Notes: a model not told the origin generated them from the sequence alone. A DNA stretch of 64,000 nt from Halieaceae bacterium UBA5044 (GCA_002416125.1 DIBU01000011.1:1-64000); one strand, 5' to 3'. Positions 49,099 through 58,921 are shown, numbered from the stretch's first letter. Numbers and translations are program-made.

Positions 49099-49971
49099 AT
49101 GAACGCTGTTTTCATTCTGCTGCAGTACCTGGTCCCACAGCATGCGTTGTCACGCCTTGTGGGCTGGCTGGCCGAAGTGCGGCACCCGCGCTGGTTGAAG
49201 AACGGGATGATCGCCACGTTCATTCGCGCGTTTGGCGTTGACATGAACGAGGCTGAGGAGCGCTACCCGGAGGCCTACGCCAATTTCAATGCCTTTTTTA
49301 CCCGCCCACTGCGTCCCGGGGCGCGGCCTCTGGCGGCTGCCGGCCTGGTGTGTCCGGCCGACGGCGCGGTAAGCCAGATAGGGCGTATTGAGGAACACAG
49401 TCTGCTGCAGGCCAAGGGTCGTCGCTATTCCACCTGGGCGCTGCTGGGCGGGGACGAGGAGCGCGCGGCACAGTTTCGCAACGGTCACTTTGCCACCATC
49501 TACCTGTCCCCCCGCGATTATCACCGCGTACACATGCCCATTGAGGGTGAGTTGGTCGCCACCCGCTATGTGCCGGGGAAGCTGTTTTCGGTCAACGGCA
49601 CGACGGCTGAAGGCGTTGACCGCCTGTTCGCCCGCAATGAACGACTGATCTGCTATTTCGAGACGCCCGCGGGGCCGATGGCGCTAGTGCTGGTGGGCGC
49701 CATGATTGTGGCGGGCATCGATACCGTGTGGGAGGGCCAGGTGGCACCGCCACCCCGCGCTGTGCGCGATCGCGACTACCGCAGCCTGCCAACGTCGGTG
49801 CGGCTTGCACAAGGCGAGGAGATGGGGCGCTTCAAACTGGGCTCGACGGTCATCCTCCTGTTCCCGGAGGGCGCCGTGGAGTGGGACCCCGCGCTGCAGG
49901 CGGGCAGTGCCACCCGGCTCGGCCAGCCGCTGGGCAGCCTGTCGCAGGGCGCAGGCGCTCACTCGGGCTGA
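49099..49971 (+). CDS. psd: Phosphatidylserine decarboxylase
   Basis: Inner-membrane pyruvoyl enzyme of 290 aa that makes phosphatidylethanolamine. The self-cleavage motif LGST is at 247-250, where Ser249 becomes the pyruvoyl group. The family segments CPADGAVSQIG, YLSPRDYHRVHMP and VGAMIVAGI are intact. Length matches the proteobacterial form. Its 3' end overlaps the convergent rsgA gene by 13 bp. Confidence 0.96.
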   Translation: MNAVFILLQYLVPQHALSRLVGWLAEVRHPRWLKNGMIATFIRAFGVDMNEAEERYPEAYANFNAFFTRPLRPGARPLAAAGLVCPADGAVSQIGRIEEHSLLQAKGRRYSTWALLGGDEERAAQFRNGHFATIYLSPRDYHRVHMPIEGELVATRYVPGKLFSVNGTTAEGVDRLFARNERLICYFETPAGPMALVLVGAMIVAGIDTVWEGQVAPPPRAVRDRDYRSLPTSVRLAQGEEMGRFKLGSTVILLFPEGAVEWDPALQAGSATRLGQPLGSLSQGAGAHSG

Positions 49972-50975
49972 TTGAGGCTCTCCACAATGTGCCGGTAGCT
50001 GTCCAGCCGGGCCGGGCTGATCGCGCCCCTGGCCGCCGCTTCCAGGATCGCGCAGCCCGGCTCATGTTTGTGGCAGCAATCGCGAAAGCGGCAGTGCCCG
50101 AGCAGGGGGCGAAATTCCCGAAAACCGTATTCAACCTGCTCACGTTGCATGTGCCACAGGCCGAATTCGCGAATGCCCGGTGAATCGATCAGGCTGCCTC
50201 CCCCCGGCAGGTGAAACAGCTGTGCGGTGGTCGTGGTGTGGGTGCCTTTCTGGCGCAGTGCGGACAGCTCGCCGACCCGTAGCTCCGCACCGGGCAGCAG
50301 TGTATTGACCAGGGACGACTTGCCAACCCCCGATTGCCCAACAAACACGCTGACACGCGCTTGCAGGGCTTGCCGAAGCTGGGCCAGGCTGCCGCTTTGG
50401 CTGCTGACTTCCAGCACCCGGTACCCCAGCGTCGGGTAGATGGCGAGCAGTGCGTCCAGGCGCGCGCGAAGGTCGGCGTCCTGCGCCAGGAGGTCACATT
50501 TGTTCAGCACCAGCACCGGTTCGATACCGACGACCTCGGCGGCGACCAGGTAGCGGTCGATAAGGTTTGCATGAGGCTCCGGCAGCGGTGCGATCACCAC
50601 CAGTATCTGGTCGATGTTGGCGGCGATGGCTTTCAGCTTGCCGTAGGGGTCTGGCCGGCGCAGCTCACTATGACGCGGCTCGCGCGCCACCACAACGCCG
50701 GTGCTGTCACCGGGGCACCAGGTCACCCGATCTCCGGTGACCAGGCCATCCAGATTGGCGCGCAGGTGGCAGCGCTGGCTGTGCCCGGTGTCATCCTCGA
50801 TGTCCACCTGGGTGCCGTAGTGAGCGATCACCAGCCCGCTCTGCTCCGGCCCCAGTTCGCCTGCCCCAAGCGCTTCGTCCGCCCTGGCGTCCCGTCGCTG
50901 TGCACGCGCCGTGCGCTCCTCCTGGATCCTGCGGATGCGGAAACTCTGCTGGCGACTCAGTTTGCGTTTGCTCAT
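49959..50975 (-). CDS. rsgA: Ribosome small-subunit-dependent GTPase RsgA
   Basis: Circularly permuted GTPase of 338 aa that matures the 30S subunit. An OB-fold precedes G4 (LNKCDLL), then G1 GQSGVGKSSL and G3 DSPGIREFG, the permuted order. The C-terminal zinc site is CRFRDCCHKHEPGC. A basic N-terminus (SKRKLSRQQSFRIRR) matches the family. The start at MSKRKL was chosen; upstream in-frame residues lack family similarity. Divergent from orn with 86 bp between starts. Confidence 0.96.
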   Translation of the reverse strand: MSKRKLSRQQSFRIRRIQEERTARAQRRDARADEALGAGELGPEQSGLVIAHYGTQVDIEDDTGHSQRCHLRANLDGLVTGDRVTWCPGDSTGVVVAREPRHSELRRPDPYGKLKAIAANIDQILVVIAPLPEPHANLIDRYLVAAEVVGIEPVLVLNKCDLLAQDADLRARLDALLAIYPTLGYRVLEVSSQSGSLAQLRQALQARVSVFVGQSGVGKSSLVNTLLPGAELRVGELSALRQKGTHTTTTAQLFHLPGGGSLIDSPGIREFGLWHMQREQVEYGFREFRPLLGHCRFRDCCHKHEPGCAILEAAARGAISPARLDSYRHIVESLNQPE

Positions 50976-51061
50976 GGCGCCATTATTGGTGCCCGACGTG
51001 GCGCTGTACAGGCAATTTGTTACACTGCCCGGCGGCGCGTAAAGCAACAGGATGTGAGGGT

Positions 51062-51607
51062 ATGCAGCAGCAGGGGAACCTGATCTGGGTGGATCTGGAA
51101 ATGACTGGCCTGGACCCGGAGCGGGACGTGATCATCGAGATGGCGACGATTGTCACCGACAGTGCGTTGCACACCCTTGCCGAGGGGCCGGTGATCGCCG
51201 TGCATCAGCCCGATTCCGTGCTGGCGCAAATGGACGAGTGGAACACGACCCACCACACGCGTTCCGGCCTGGTGGAGCGCGTCCGCAACAGTCGCATCGA
51301 CGCCGCCGCCGCGGAGGCGGAAACTCTCGCCTTCCTCGCGGAGTGGGTTCCAGCCGGCAGCTCCCCCATGTGCGGCAATACCATCTGCCAGGATCGACGT
51401 TTCCTGGCGCGACACATGCCGCAGCTGGAGGCCTTTTTCCACTACCGCAACCTGGATGTCAGCACCCTGAAAATACTCATGCGCCTGTGGCGGCCCGAGC
51501 TGGAAGCGGGGGTGGTCAAGGCCGGGAGTCACCAGGCGCTGGACGATATTCGTGAATCGGTTGCCGAGCTGCGCTACTACCGGGAGCATTTCCTGCGCGC
51601 GCCCTGA
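51062..51607 (+). CDS. orn: Oligoribonuclease
   Basis: DEDDh exonuclease of 181 aa that degrades 2-5-nt RNAs, including pGpG from cyclic-di-GMP turnover. WVDLEMTGLD near residue 9 supplies the first acidic pair, and later motifs include CGNTICQDRRFL and HQALDDIRESVAEL with the catalytic His. Size matches E. coli Orn. Its 3' end overlaps the convergent queG gene by 92 bp, a large overlap of two essential-type genes. Confidence 0.97.
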   Translation: MQQQGNLIWVDLEMTGLDPERDVIIEMATIVTDSALHTLAEGPVIAVHQPDSVLAQMDEWNTTHHTRSGLVERVRNSRIDAAAAEAETLAFLAEWVPAGSSPMCGNTICQDRRFLARHMPQLEAFFHYRNLDVSTLKILMRLWRPELEAGVVKAGSHQALDDIRESVAELRYYREHFLRAP

Positions 51608-52664
51608 GCGTGTCCAGCGCCCACTGCACATGTTCGCGGACCAGCGCTGAAGGGTGTGCAAGGCGGGATGCCAGTGCCGCCATGGCGCGCGGAGTCGCCG
51701 GGCCGTTGCCCAGGCCCACGGCCAGGTTGCGCAACCACTGCTCGTGTCCGATGCGGCGCAGCGCGGAGCCCTCCGTGCGTGCCAGGAAGGTCGCCTCGTC
51801 CCAGAGAAACAGTGCCACCAGTTCACTGTCCTGCAGCGCGTGGCGCGGCTGGAAGTCTGCCTCTTCGCTGTGCCGCGCGAACTTGTTCCAGGGGCAGACC
51901 AGCTGGCAGTCATCGCAGCCGAATACCCGGTTGCCCATGAGGGGACGAAGCTCGGGGTCGATGCTGCCGCGGTGCTCGATGGTCAGGTAGGAGATACAGC
52001 GGCGCGCATCCAGCGTGTAGGGAGCAGTGAATGCCCGGGTCGGGCAGATGTCGAGGCAGGCGGTACAGCTGCCGCAGTGCTTGCTCGCCTGCGGCGGATC
52101 CGGGTTCAGGGGCAGGTCGGTGTAGATTTCTCCGAGGAAGAACCAGGAGCCTGCGCGCTCGTTGATCAACAGCGTATTTTTTGCCAGCCAGCCCATCCCT
52201 GCGCGCTCTGCGAGGGCACGCTCCAGCACGGGTGCGCTGTCCACGAAAGCGCGGTACTGCCCCGCTGCCGCGGCGCCCTCGATCAGCTCCGCGAGTCGCG
52301 CCAGCCGCTTGCGCACCAGTTTGTGGTAGTCCCGTCCCAGTGCGTAGCGTGATATGTAGGCCTTTTCCGTGGATGCAAGCACCTGCAGCGGCCGGGTGTC
52401 TGCAGCGAGATAGTCCATGCGCACGGTAATGACCCGGAAGGTACCGGGTACCAGCTCCGCGGGCCGCGCGCGGCGCAGCCCGTGTCGCGCCATGTACTCC
52501 ATGCTGCCGTGATAGCCAGCATCCAGCCACTTCTGCAGGTAAGGCTCGTGGGCAGTGAGGTCGATGTCGCTCACCGCCCACTGACTGAACCCCAGCTCCC
52601 GGGTCCAGGTGTCGATGCGCTGGCGCAGCGCGCTCTCCTGCTGTGGGGTCAGTGTCGGTGCCAT
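51516..52664 (-). CDS. queG: Epoxyqueuosine reductase
   Basis: Cobalamin- and iron-sulfur-dependent enzyme of 382 aa for the last step of queuosine tRNA modification. Two 4Fe-4S motifs are visible: CGSCTACLDICPT and CDDCQLVCPWNKF. A C-terminal HEAT-like helix region binds tRNA. The start at MAPTLTPQ fits the family N-terminus. Other queuosine genes are not in the window. Confidence 0.95.
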   Translation of the reverse strand: MAPTLTPQQESALRQRIDTWTRELGFSQWAVSDIDLTAHEPYLQKWLDAGYHGSMEYMARHGLRRARPAELVPGTFRVITVRMDYLAADTRPLQVLASTEKAYISRYALGRDYHKLVRKRLARLAELIEGAAAAGQYRAFVDSAPVLERALAERAGMGWLAKNTLLINERAGSWFFLGEIYTDLPLNPDPPQASKHCGSCTACLDICPTRAFTAPYTLDARRCISYLTIEHRGSIDPELRPLMGNRVFGCDDCQLVCPWNKFARHSEEADFQPRHALQDSELVALFLWDEATFLARTEGSALRRIGHEQWLRNLAVGLGNGPATPRAMAALASRLAHPSALVREHVQWALDTLRARAGNAPGSSAARQPIHEYRPAPGDSRP

Positions 52665-52770
52665 CGGGCTTTGCTGTGCATAGGGCTGGGCCGGGCAGGG
52701 AAAGCTGCCTATAATCCGCGGGTTTGCGGGCGTATTCCGGGCTCGCCAGTGTAGCAGCGCGAGGTTGGTT

Positions 52771-54282
52771 TTGGCGACGTCAGTCAGGCAGGGTTTCAAC
52801 GCCTCGGAGCACGAAGGTTTGTACAGTGCCAGCGAGACGCGCGCGCTGGATCAGTGGGCGATTGAGCGCGCTGGCATCGAAGGCGCGGTACTGATGTCCC
52901 GGGCGGCCGCTGCGGCCCTGCGCCAGCTCCTGCTGCGTTGGCCCCAGCCTGCCTTGCTGCAGGTGCTCTGCGGCACCGGGAACAATGGCGGCGATGGCTA
53001 TCTGCTGGCCGATCAGGCCCGTCGCCGCAACATACCGGTGCGGGTGCTGCAGGTGGGAGACCCGGCGAAAATCCGCGGCGACGCGTTGCGCGCCCGCGAG
53101 CAGGCGCTGGCCAATGGCGTGCCCGTAGCGCCGTTTACCGGCAATGCGCTGGAGGCCGAGGGTGTACTGGTCGATGCCCTGCTTGGCACCGGTCTGGGAG
53201 GCGATGTTCGCGAGCCCTTCGCCGCCGCGATCGACGCGCTGAACCGTGCAGGCCAGCCGGTAGTGGCCCTGGATATACCCTCCGGGCTCTGCGCCGATAC
53301 CGGGCGCGTGCTCGGCACGGCGGTGCGCGCCCACCTCACGGTCACCTTCATTGCCCGCAAGCGCGGTCTGTTCACTCTGCACGGCCCCGATTGCAGCGGC
53401 CAGCTCGAGTACGCTGATCTCGCGCTGCCCACAGAGGCACTGCAGTCGGTAGCGCCGGCCTGGCGCCGCCTCGATCTGCAGCGCCTGCTCAGCGCATGGC
53501 CGCAACGCCCCGCGGCCAGCCACAAGGGTGATTACGGCACGGTGCTGGTGGTGGGCGGCGATTACGGCTTTCCCGGCGCGGTGGCACTGGCCGCAGAAGC
53601 CGCACTGCGCTGCGGCGCAGGTCTGGTACGGGTGGCGACGCGGCCAGAGCATCTGACCGCAATCGTCGCGCGCACACCGGAAGCGATGGTCAGCGCGGTG
53701 CGCTCAGGGCAGGAACTGCAGCCGCTGTTGGCCGGCGCGGATGTTATTGTGCTGGGGCCGGGCCTCGGTCGCAGCAGCTGGTCCGGCCAACTGCTGCAGG
53801 TGGCGCTGGCGGCACCGCAGCCAGTGGTGATTGATGCAGACGCCCTGAACCTGCTGGCGGAATTGCCGCGGGAATCGGCGGTGTTGCACGAAAACCGGGT
53901 CTATACCCCGCATCCGGGGGAGGCCGCGCGTCTGCTGGGCGGTTCCACGGCGGCAGTGCAGTGTGACCGGTTTGCCGCGGCGGACGCGTTGCAGGCACGG
54001 CTTGGCGGGGTTGTGCTGTTGAAGGGTAACGGCAGCCTGATTGCCGACGGACAGCAGCAGCTGCTGGCGGATTACGGCAATCCCGGCATGGCGTCGGGGG
54101 GCATGGGCGATGTACTGAGCGGCGTGATTGGTGCCCTGCTGGCGCAGGGCCTCAGTCCCCTGGAGGCCACCGCGCTGGCGGCCTGTGCACACGGTGCGGC
54201 AGCGGACCTGGCGGCGGCCGCGGGACAGCGCGGCCTGCTGGCCAGCGATCTGATGCTGCCACTGAGGAAACTGCTGGGATGA
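52771..54282 (+). CDS. nnr: Bifunctional NAD(P)H-hydrate repair enzyme Nnr
   Basis: A 503-aa fusion. The N-terminal NAD(P)HX epimerase domain has YSASETRALDQWAI and GTGNNGGDGYLLA, and the C-terminal ADP-dependent dehydratase has HKGDYGTVLVVGGDYGFPGA and GNPGMASGGMGDVLSG. It repairs damaged NADH/NADPH. The TTG at 52771 is favoured by GAGG six nt upstream; a TTG at 52765 is alternative. Overlaps tsaE in ATGA. Confidence 0.95.
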   Translation: MATSVRQGFNASEHEGLYSASETRALDQWAIERAGIEGAVLMSRAAAAALRQLLLRWPQPALLQVLCGTGNNGGDGYLLADQARRRNIPVRVLQVGDPAKIRGDALRAREQALANGVPVAPFTGNALEAEGVLVDALLGTGLGGDVREPFAAAIDALNRAGQPVVALDIPSGLCADTGRVLGTAVRAHLTVTFIARKRGLFTLHGPDCSGQLEYADLALPTEALQSVAPAWRRLDLQRLLSAWPQRPAASHKGDYGTVLVVGGDYGFPGAVALAAEAALRCGAGLVRVATRPEHLTAIVARTPEAMVSAVRSGQELQPLLAGADVIVLGPGLGRSSWSGQLLQVALAAPQPVVIDADALNLLAELPRESAVLHENRVYTPHPGEAARLLGGSTAAVQCDRFAAADALQARLGGVVLLKGNGSLIADGQQQLLADYGNPGMASGGMGDVLSGVIGALLAQGLSPLEATALAACAHGAAADLAAAAGQRGLLASDLMLPLRKLLG

Positions 54283-54755
54283 CGGCAGCGGCTACGTTTT
54301 CGGTACCGGATGAAGCCGCCATGGTGCGTCTGGGCGCTCTGCTCGGGGCGGCCAGCCAGCCCGGTGCGGTCGTGTATCTCTGCGGCGGCCTGGGTATGGG
54401 CAAGACCACCCTGAGCCGCGGTCTGGTGCAGAGTTTCGGTCATCGGGGTGCGGTGAAAAGCCCCACGTACACGCTGGTAGAGCCCTATCAGTTCGGTGAG
54501 CTGGAGGTTTTTCACTTCGATCTGTACCGGCTCGCCGACCCGGCGGAGCTCGAATTCATGGGGATATGGGACTACTTTGGCCCGCACAGCCTGTGTCTGG
54601 TGGAGTGGCCCGAACGTGGCGCGGGAGTTTTGCCCCGGGCAGATTTAGCGATTACCATAACCGCAGCGGGTAGCGGGCGCAGCCTGCAGGTGCAGGCTGG
54701 AAGCGATGTGGGTGAACACATCCTGGCGCGCTGGCAATCCGCGGCCCGAGCATAG
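54279..54755 (+). CDS. tsaE: tRNA threonylcarbamoyladenosine biosynthesis ATPase TsaE
   Basis: A 158-aa P-loop ATPase that supports t6A37 modification with TsaB and TsaD. Walker A GGLGMGKTTLSRG is near residue 36, and KSPTYTLVEPY and HFDLYRLADPAEL follow as in the family. Translationally coupled to nnr by ATGA; amiB follows 24 bp later. Confidence 0.96.
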   Translation: MTAAATFSVPDEAAMVRLGALLGAASQPGAVVYLCGGLGMGKTTLSRGLVQSFGHRGAVKSPTYTLVEPYQFGELEVFHFDLYRLADPAELEFMGIWDYFGPHSLCLVEWPERGAGVLPRADLAITITAAGSGRSLQVQAGSDVGEHILARWQSAARA

Positions 54756-54779
54756 CGACGGATACGCGTCTGGAGTGAG

Positions 54780-56105
54780 ATGAACAGGGGTTTCTGGGCG
54801 AGTCTGGTGCTGTGGTGCCTGTGTGTATCGACGGCGCTGGCAGTGGAGGTGCATGACGTCCGCTTGTGGCGTGCGCCGGATCACACACGTGTGGTGTTTG
54901 ACCTGAGCGGCCCGGCGGATCATCGCCTGTTGACCCTCAGCAATCCCGACCGCATTGTCCTCGATGTCAGCAACGCCACGCTGAAAGCCAGCCTGAGCGG
55001 CCTGGAACTGGCCAACACGCCGATTTCACTGGTGCGCTCGGGGGTCCGTGAAGGGCGCGACCTGCGTGTGGTGTTCGATGTGCGTGCCGCCGTGGACCCG
55101 CGCAGTTTTGCGCTCAAGGCCAACGCCCAGGCCGGCGACCGGCTGGTGCTGGATCTCTACGACCGGAACCCCGTTAGCGAGAAGGCTGTCACGGCCGAGC
55201 CGGTGAAGACGTCCGCCGCGACGGAGCGCGGCAGTCGCGACATCGTGATTGCCATTGATGCGGGGCACGGTGGTGAGGACCCTGGTGCCATCGGCCCCAA
55301 TCGGCAGCGTGAAAAGGATATCGTGCTGGCCATTTCCCGGGAGCTGGAGTCCTTGCTCAAGCGCGATGAGGGGTTTCGCCCGACCCTGATCCGCACGGGC
55401 GATTACTACGTCAGCCTCAAGGGGCGCCGCGACCTTGCCCGTCAGCGGCAGGCTGACCTGTTTGTCTCCATCCACGCAGACGCGTTTACGCGCCGTGAAG
55501 CCAACGGCGCGTCGGTGTACGCGCTGTCGACCCGCGGCGCCACCAGCACCGCCGCCAGTTACCTTGCGCAGCGCGAAAACGCGGCAGACCTGATCGGCGG
55601 TGTGCGTCTGGGTGACAAGGATGACGTGCTGGCCAGCGTGCTCACCGATCTCTCCATGACCAATACACTGGACCACAGCCTCAAAGTCGGCGCCAAGGTG
55701 CTGTCGCGTATGGATACGGTGGCCCGGCTGCACAAGCGCAATGTCGAGCAGGCCGGCTTTGCGGTGCTGAAGTCACCTGACATTCCCTCCATCCTGGTCG
55801 AGACCGGCTTTATCTCCAACCCCGGTGAGGCACAAAAGCTCAGCACCCGTGCCTATCAGCAAAAGGTGGCACAGGCCATTCACGCCGGTATTCGTGACTG
55901 GTTTCTGGCCCAGCCACCGCCGGGCACGCTGATTGCCCAGCGCAAGCAGCAGGGTGATCAGGAGTACACCATTGCCCGAGGTGATACACTCTCGGGCATC
56001 GCCCAGCGTTTCAATGTGCCGGTTCGCCGTCTGCGGGAACACAACGGCCTGCGTGATTCCTCGCACATCATGGTAGGTCAAACGCTGAAAATCCCTGCGA
56101 CCTGA
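54780..56105 (+). CDS. amiB: N-acetylmuramoyl-L-alanine amidase AmiB type
   Basis: Periplasmic cell-separation amidase of 441 aa. A signal peptide (LVLWCLCVSTALA) is followed by an AMIN domain (about 25-125), a zinc Amidase_3 domain (about 155-370; DAGHGGEDPG, SILVETGFISN) and one C-terminal LysM repeat (YTIARGDTLSGIAQRFNVPV). Carrying a LysM matches AmiB rather than AmiA/AmiC. Normally activated by EnvC, not seen here. Confidence 0.95.
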   Translation: MNRGFWASLVLWCLCVSTALAVEVHDVRLWRAPDHTRVVFDLSGPADHRLLTLSNPDRIVLDVSNATLKASLSGLELANTPISLVRSGVREGRDLRVVFDVRAAVDPRSFALKANAQAGDRLVLDLYDRNPVSEKAVTAEPVKTSAATERGSRDIVIAIDAGHGGEDPGAIGPNRQREKDIVLAISRELESLLKRDEGFRPTLIRTGDYYVSLKGRRDLARQRQADLFVSIHADAFTRREANGASVYALSTRGATSTAASYLAQRENAADLIGGVRLGDKDDVLASVLTDLSMTNTLDHSLKVGAKVLSRMDTVARLHKRNVEQAGFAVLKSPDIPSILVETGFISNPGEAQKLSTRAYQQKVAQAIHAGIRDWFLAQPPPGTLIAQRKQQGDQEYTIARGDTLSGIAQRFNVPVRRLREHNGLRDSSHIMVGQTLKIPAT

Positions 56106-56125
56106 GCCCGACTGAAGCCCCATTC

Positions 56126-57928
56126 ATGTCCAGAATCCAGCGCCTCAGCCCGAGGCTAGCCAACCAGATCGCCGCCGGCGAAGTGGTTGAGCGACCCGCC
56201 TCCGTCGTCAAGGAAGTGCTTGAAAACAGCCTTGATGCCGGTGCCACGCGAGTCGACATCGATATCGAGGCTGCGGGTTGCAAGCTGATCCGTATCCGGG
56301 ATAACGGTTCCGGGATCGATCCGGAAGACCTGCCGCTGGCGCTGTCCCGCCACGCTACCAGCAAGATCGCGTCCCTGGACGACCTGGAGCGCGTGGGCAG
56401 CCTCGGTTTTCGCGGCGAAGCACTGGCCTCCATCGGCTCGGTGTCGCGGCTGACGCTCACCAGCAATCACCGCGACGGGACCAGCGAGGGGTGCAGTGCA
56501 CTCTGCGAGGGGCGTGACATGGACGTGCAGCTGCGCCCTGCACCCCACCCACGGGGCACCACGGTAGAGGTCCGCGACCTGTTCTTCAACACGCCGGCGC
56601 GGCGCAAGTTCCTGCGTACGGAAAAAACCGAGTTCAATCACCTGGAAGAGGTCGTCAAGCGCCTGGCCCTGTCGCGCTTCGATGTCGGCTTCACCTTGCG
56701 CCACAACGGCAAGGTGATTCACAGCCTGGCAGGTGCCGCATCGGAGGCGGAGCGGCAGCGACGTGTTGCCGCCGTGTGTGGCCCGGCTTTCATGGAGCAG
56801 GCACTGTTTATCGAAGTCGATCGCGGCGATATGCGGCTCTGGGGTTGGCTGGGGCTGCCGACCTTTTCCCGCAGTCAGGCAGACCTGCAGTATTTCTTTG
56901 TCAACGGCCGGGTGATTCGCGACAAACTGGTGGCGCACGCAGTGAAACAGGCTTACCGCGACGTGCTCTATCACGGCCGCCACCCTGCCTTTGTGCTCTT
57001 TCTCGAGCTTGATCCGGCACAGGTGGACGTCAATGTGCACCCCGGCAAGCACGAGGTGCGCTTCCGGGACAGTCGTGCCGTACACCAGTGTATTTTCAGC
57101 GGTCTGCACCGCGCGCTGGCGGATGTCAGGCCCGCCGCGGCGCCACCGCCTGTGGCGACGCCCGAGGGCCTGGCGGTAGATACGACAACCGGTGAGATCG
57201 CCCGCCAGCCCGGCCTGGGCTGGGGGCCGCAGGCGACCTACCGGCCGACCTCCGCACCCCTGCCGGGGCAGTCCGGGGAACAGCTGCGCAGCTATGCCGG
57301 CCTGCATCCCCGCGCGCTGCCCGAGGTGGAGACCCCGGAGGAGGTGCCGCCGTTGGGCTATGCCCTGGCGCAGTTGAAGGGTATCTACATCCTCGCGGAA
57401 AACGCCGAGGGCCTGGTGCTGGTCGACATGCACGCGGCCCACGAGCGCATCACCTATGAACGACTGAAGGCAGCCAGGGCGCTGGATGCCATTCCCGGCC
57501 AGCCCCTGCTGGTCCCTGAGGCGATAGCGGTCAGTGAGCGTGAGGTGGCCCTGGCCCAGGACCATGCCGAGGTGTTCGCGCGCCTGGGGCTGCTGGTGGA
57601 AGTCGCCGGTGAGGAGTCGCTGCTGGTGCGCCAGATCCCCGTGACGCTGCGCGGCTCGGATGTGGCAGCCCTGGTGCGGGACGTGCTCTCGGATCTGGCC
57701 GAATACGGCAGCTCGGACCGCATTGAAGCCCATATGGATGACATCCTGTCGACCATGGCCTGCCATGGCTCGGTGCGTGCGAACCGGCGCCTCAGCGTGC
57801 CGGAAATGAATGCCCTGTTGCGGGACATGGAAGAAACGGAACGCGCGGGCCAATGCAACCATGGGCGTCCCACCTGGACACGCATGTCGCTGGAGGAACT
57901 GGATAAACTGTTCCTGCGGGGCCGCTAG
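56126..57928 (+). CDS. mutL: DNA mismatch repair protein MutL
   Basis: A 600-aa GHKL ATPase. N-terminal motifs are EVLENSLDAGAT, RDNGSGI and GFRGEALASI. A Pro-rich linker (about 330-410) leads to the dimerisation domain. That domain holds DMHAAHERITYE, an endonuclease-type DxHA(X)2E(X)4E motif, plus CHGSVRAN and CNHGRPT, as in MutLs of species without MutH. It lies between amiB and miaA, 6 bp before the latter. Confidence 0.96.
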   Translation: MSRIQRLSPRLANQIAAGEVVERPASVVKEVLENSLDAGATRVDIDIEAAGCKLIRIRDNGSGIDPEDLPLALSRHATSKIASLDDLERVGSLGFRGEALASIGSVSRLTLTSNHRDGTSEGCSALCEGRDMDVQLRPAPHPRGTTVEVRDLFFNTPARRKFLRTEKTEFNHLEEVVKRLALSRFDVGFTLRHNGKVIHSLAGAASEAERQRRVAAVCGPAFMEQALFIEVDRGDMRLWGWLGLPTFSRSQADLQYFFVNGRVIRDKLVAHAVKQAYRDVLYHGRHPAFVLFLELDPAQVDVNVHPGKHEVRFRDSRAVHQCIFSGLHRALADVRPAAAPPPVATPEGLAVDTTTGEIARQPGLGWGPQATYRPTSAPLPGQSGEQLRSYAGLHPRALPEVETPEEVPPLGYALAQLKGIYILAENAEGLVLVDMHAAHERITYERLKAARALDAIPGQPLLVPEAIAVSEREVALAQDHAEVFARLGLLVEVAGEESLLVRQIPVTLRGSDVAALVRDVLSDLAEYGSSDRIEAHMDDILSTMACHGSVRANRRLSVPEMNALLRDMEETERAGQCNHGRPTWTRMSLEELDKLFLRGR

Positions 57929-57934
57929 GCGCAC

Positions 57935-58921
57935 ATGGCCCGACAGGAGGCGCAGAAGCCGCTGTTGCTCTGTATCACCGGGCCGACGGCCGCCGGCAAG
58001 ACTGATCTGGCGGTGGGGCTGGCCGAGGCCCTCGGGGGCGAATTGATCAGCGTTGACAGCACGCTGGTGTATCGCGGCCTGGATATTGGCAGTGCGAAAC
58101 CGGACTACCCCCATCACCTGGTCGACATCCGCGACCCCACCGAGTCCTACTCCGCAGCGGAATTCGTTCAGGACGCGTTGCGCGCTGCCGCGGATATCGT
58201 CGGACGTGGTCGGGTGCCGATCCTCGTGGGTGGCACCATGCTGTATTTCCGTGCGCTGCTGGACGGGTTGGCGGCAATGCCCCCTGCCGACGCGCAGCTG
58301 CGAGGGTCGTTGGCCGCCGAGGCGGCAGCGCAGGGCTGGCCTGCGCTGCATGCGCGGCTGGCGGCGGTGGACCCTGTCTCCGCGGCGGCAATCCACCCTC
58401 ACCACTCGCAGCGTATAAGCAGAGCATTGGAAGTGTTTGCCAGCAGCGGTGTGCCGTTGAGCGTATGGCATGAGCAGGTGCCGGAGAGTCCGGTACGTGA
58501 CTATCGTGTGCAGCAGCTGGCCATATGCCCCCGGGACCGCGGGGTGCTGCATCAGCGCATAGCCCAGCGCTTTGCACAGATGATGGAACAGGGTTTTTTG
58601 CAGGAGGTTGCCGCGCTGCGCGAGCAGTTGGCAGGGCACAACGAGCTCCCGGCGTTGCGTGCTGTCGGCTACCGCCAGCTCTCCCGACATCTGGACGGCG
58701 AGTGCAGCCTGGAGGAAGCGGTGCAACAGGGCGTCGCCGCGACCCGGCAGCTGGCGAAGCGGCAGCTGACCTGGCTGCGCAAATGGCAGGGGCTACACTG
58801 GTTGCTGACCAACGCGGCGGGGAACGTTTGTGCGGTGGGAGAGTCAGAGCACAGCGCAGGCGACCTGAATGAAAATTCGCTCACCTGTGCCTTGAAGTAT
58901 CTGCGGGAGAGCCCCATCTAG
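57935..58921 (+). CDS. miaA: tRNA dimethylallyltransferase
   Basis: A 328-aa enzyme making i6A37 in tRNAs reading UNN codons. P-loop GPTAAGKTDLAVGL near residue 15, then DSTLVYRGLDIGSAKP, PHHLVDI and VGGTMLYFRAL match the family. Length is normal. The Hfq gene begins 137 bp downstream, as in most gammaproteobacteria. Confidence 0.97.
   Translation: MARQEAQKPLLLCITGPTAAGKTDLAVGLAEALGGELISVDSTLVYRGLDIGSAKPDYPHHLVDIRDPTESYSAAEFVQDALRAAADIVGRGRVPILVGGTMLYFRALLDGLAAMPPADAQLRGSLAAEAAAQGWPALHARLAAVDPVSAAAIHPHHSQRISRALEVFASSGVPLSVWHEQVPESPVRDYRVQQLAICPRDRGVLHQRIAQRFAQMMEQGFLQEVAALREQLAGHNELPALRAVGYRQLSRHLDGECSLEEAVQQGVAATRQLAKRQLTWLRKWQGLHWLLTNAAGNVCAVGESEHSAGDLNENSLTCALKYLRESPI

Noticed and set aside
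56156..58726. 856-aa minus-strand reading frame
   Set aside because: It is antisense to mutL and miaA, whose family motifs are complete on the plus strand; it is a high-GC shadow.
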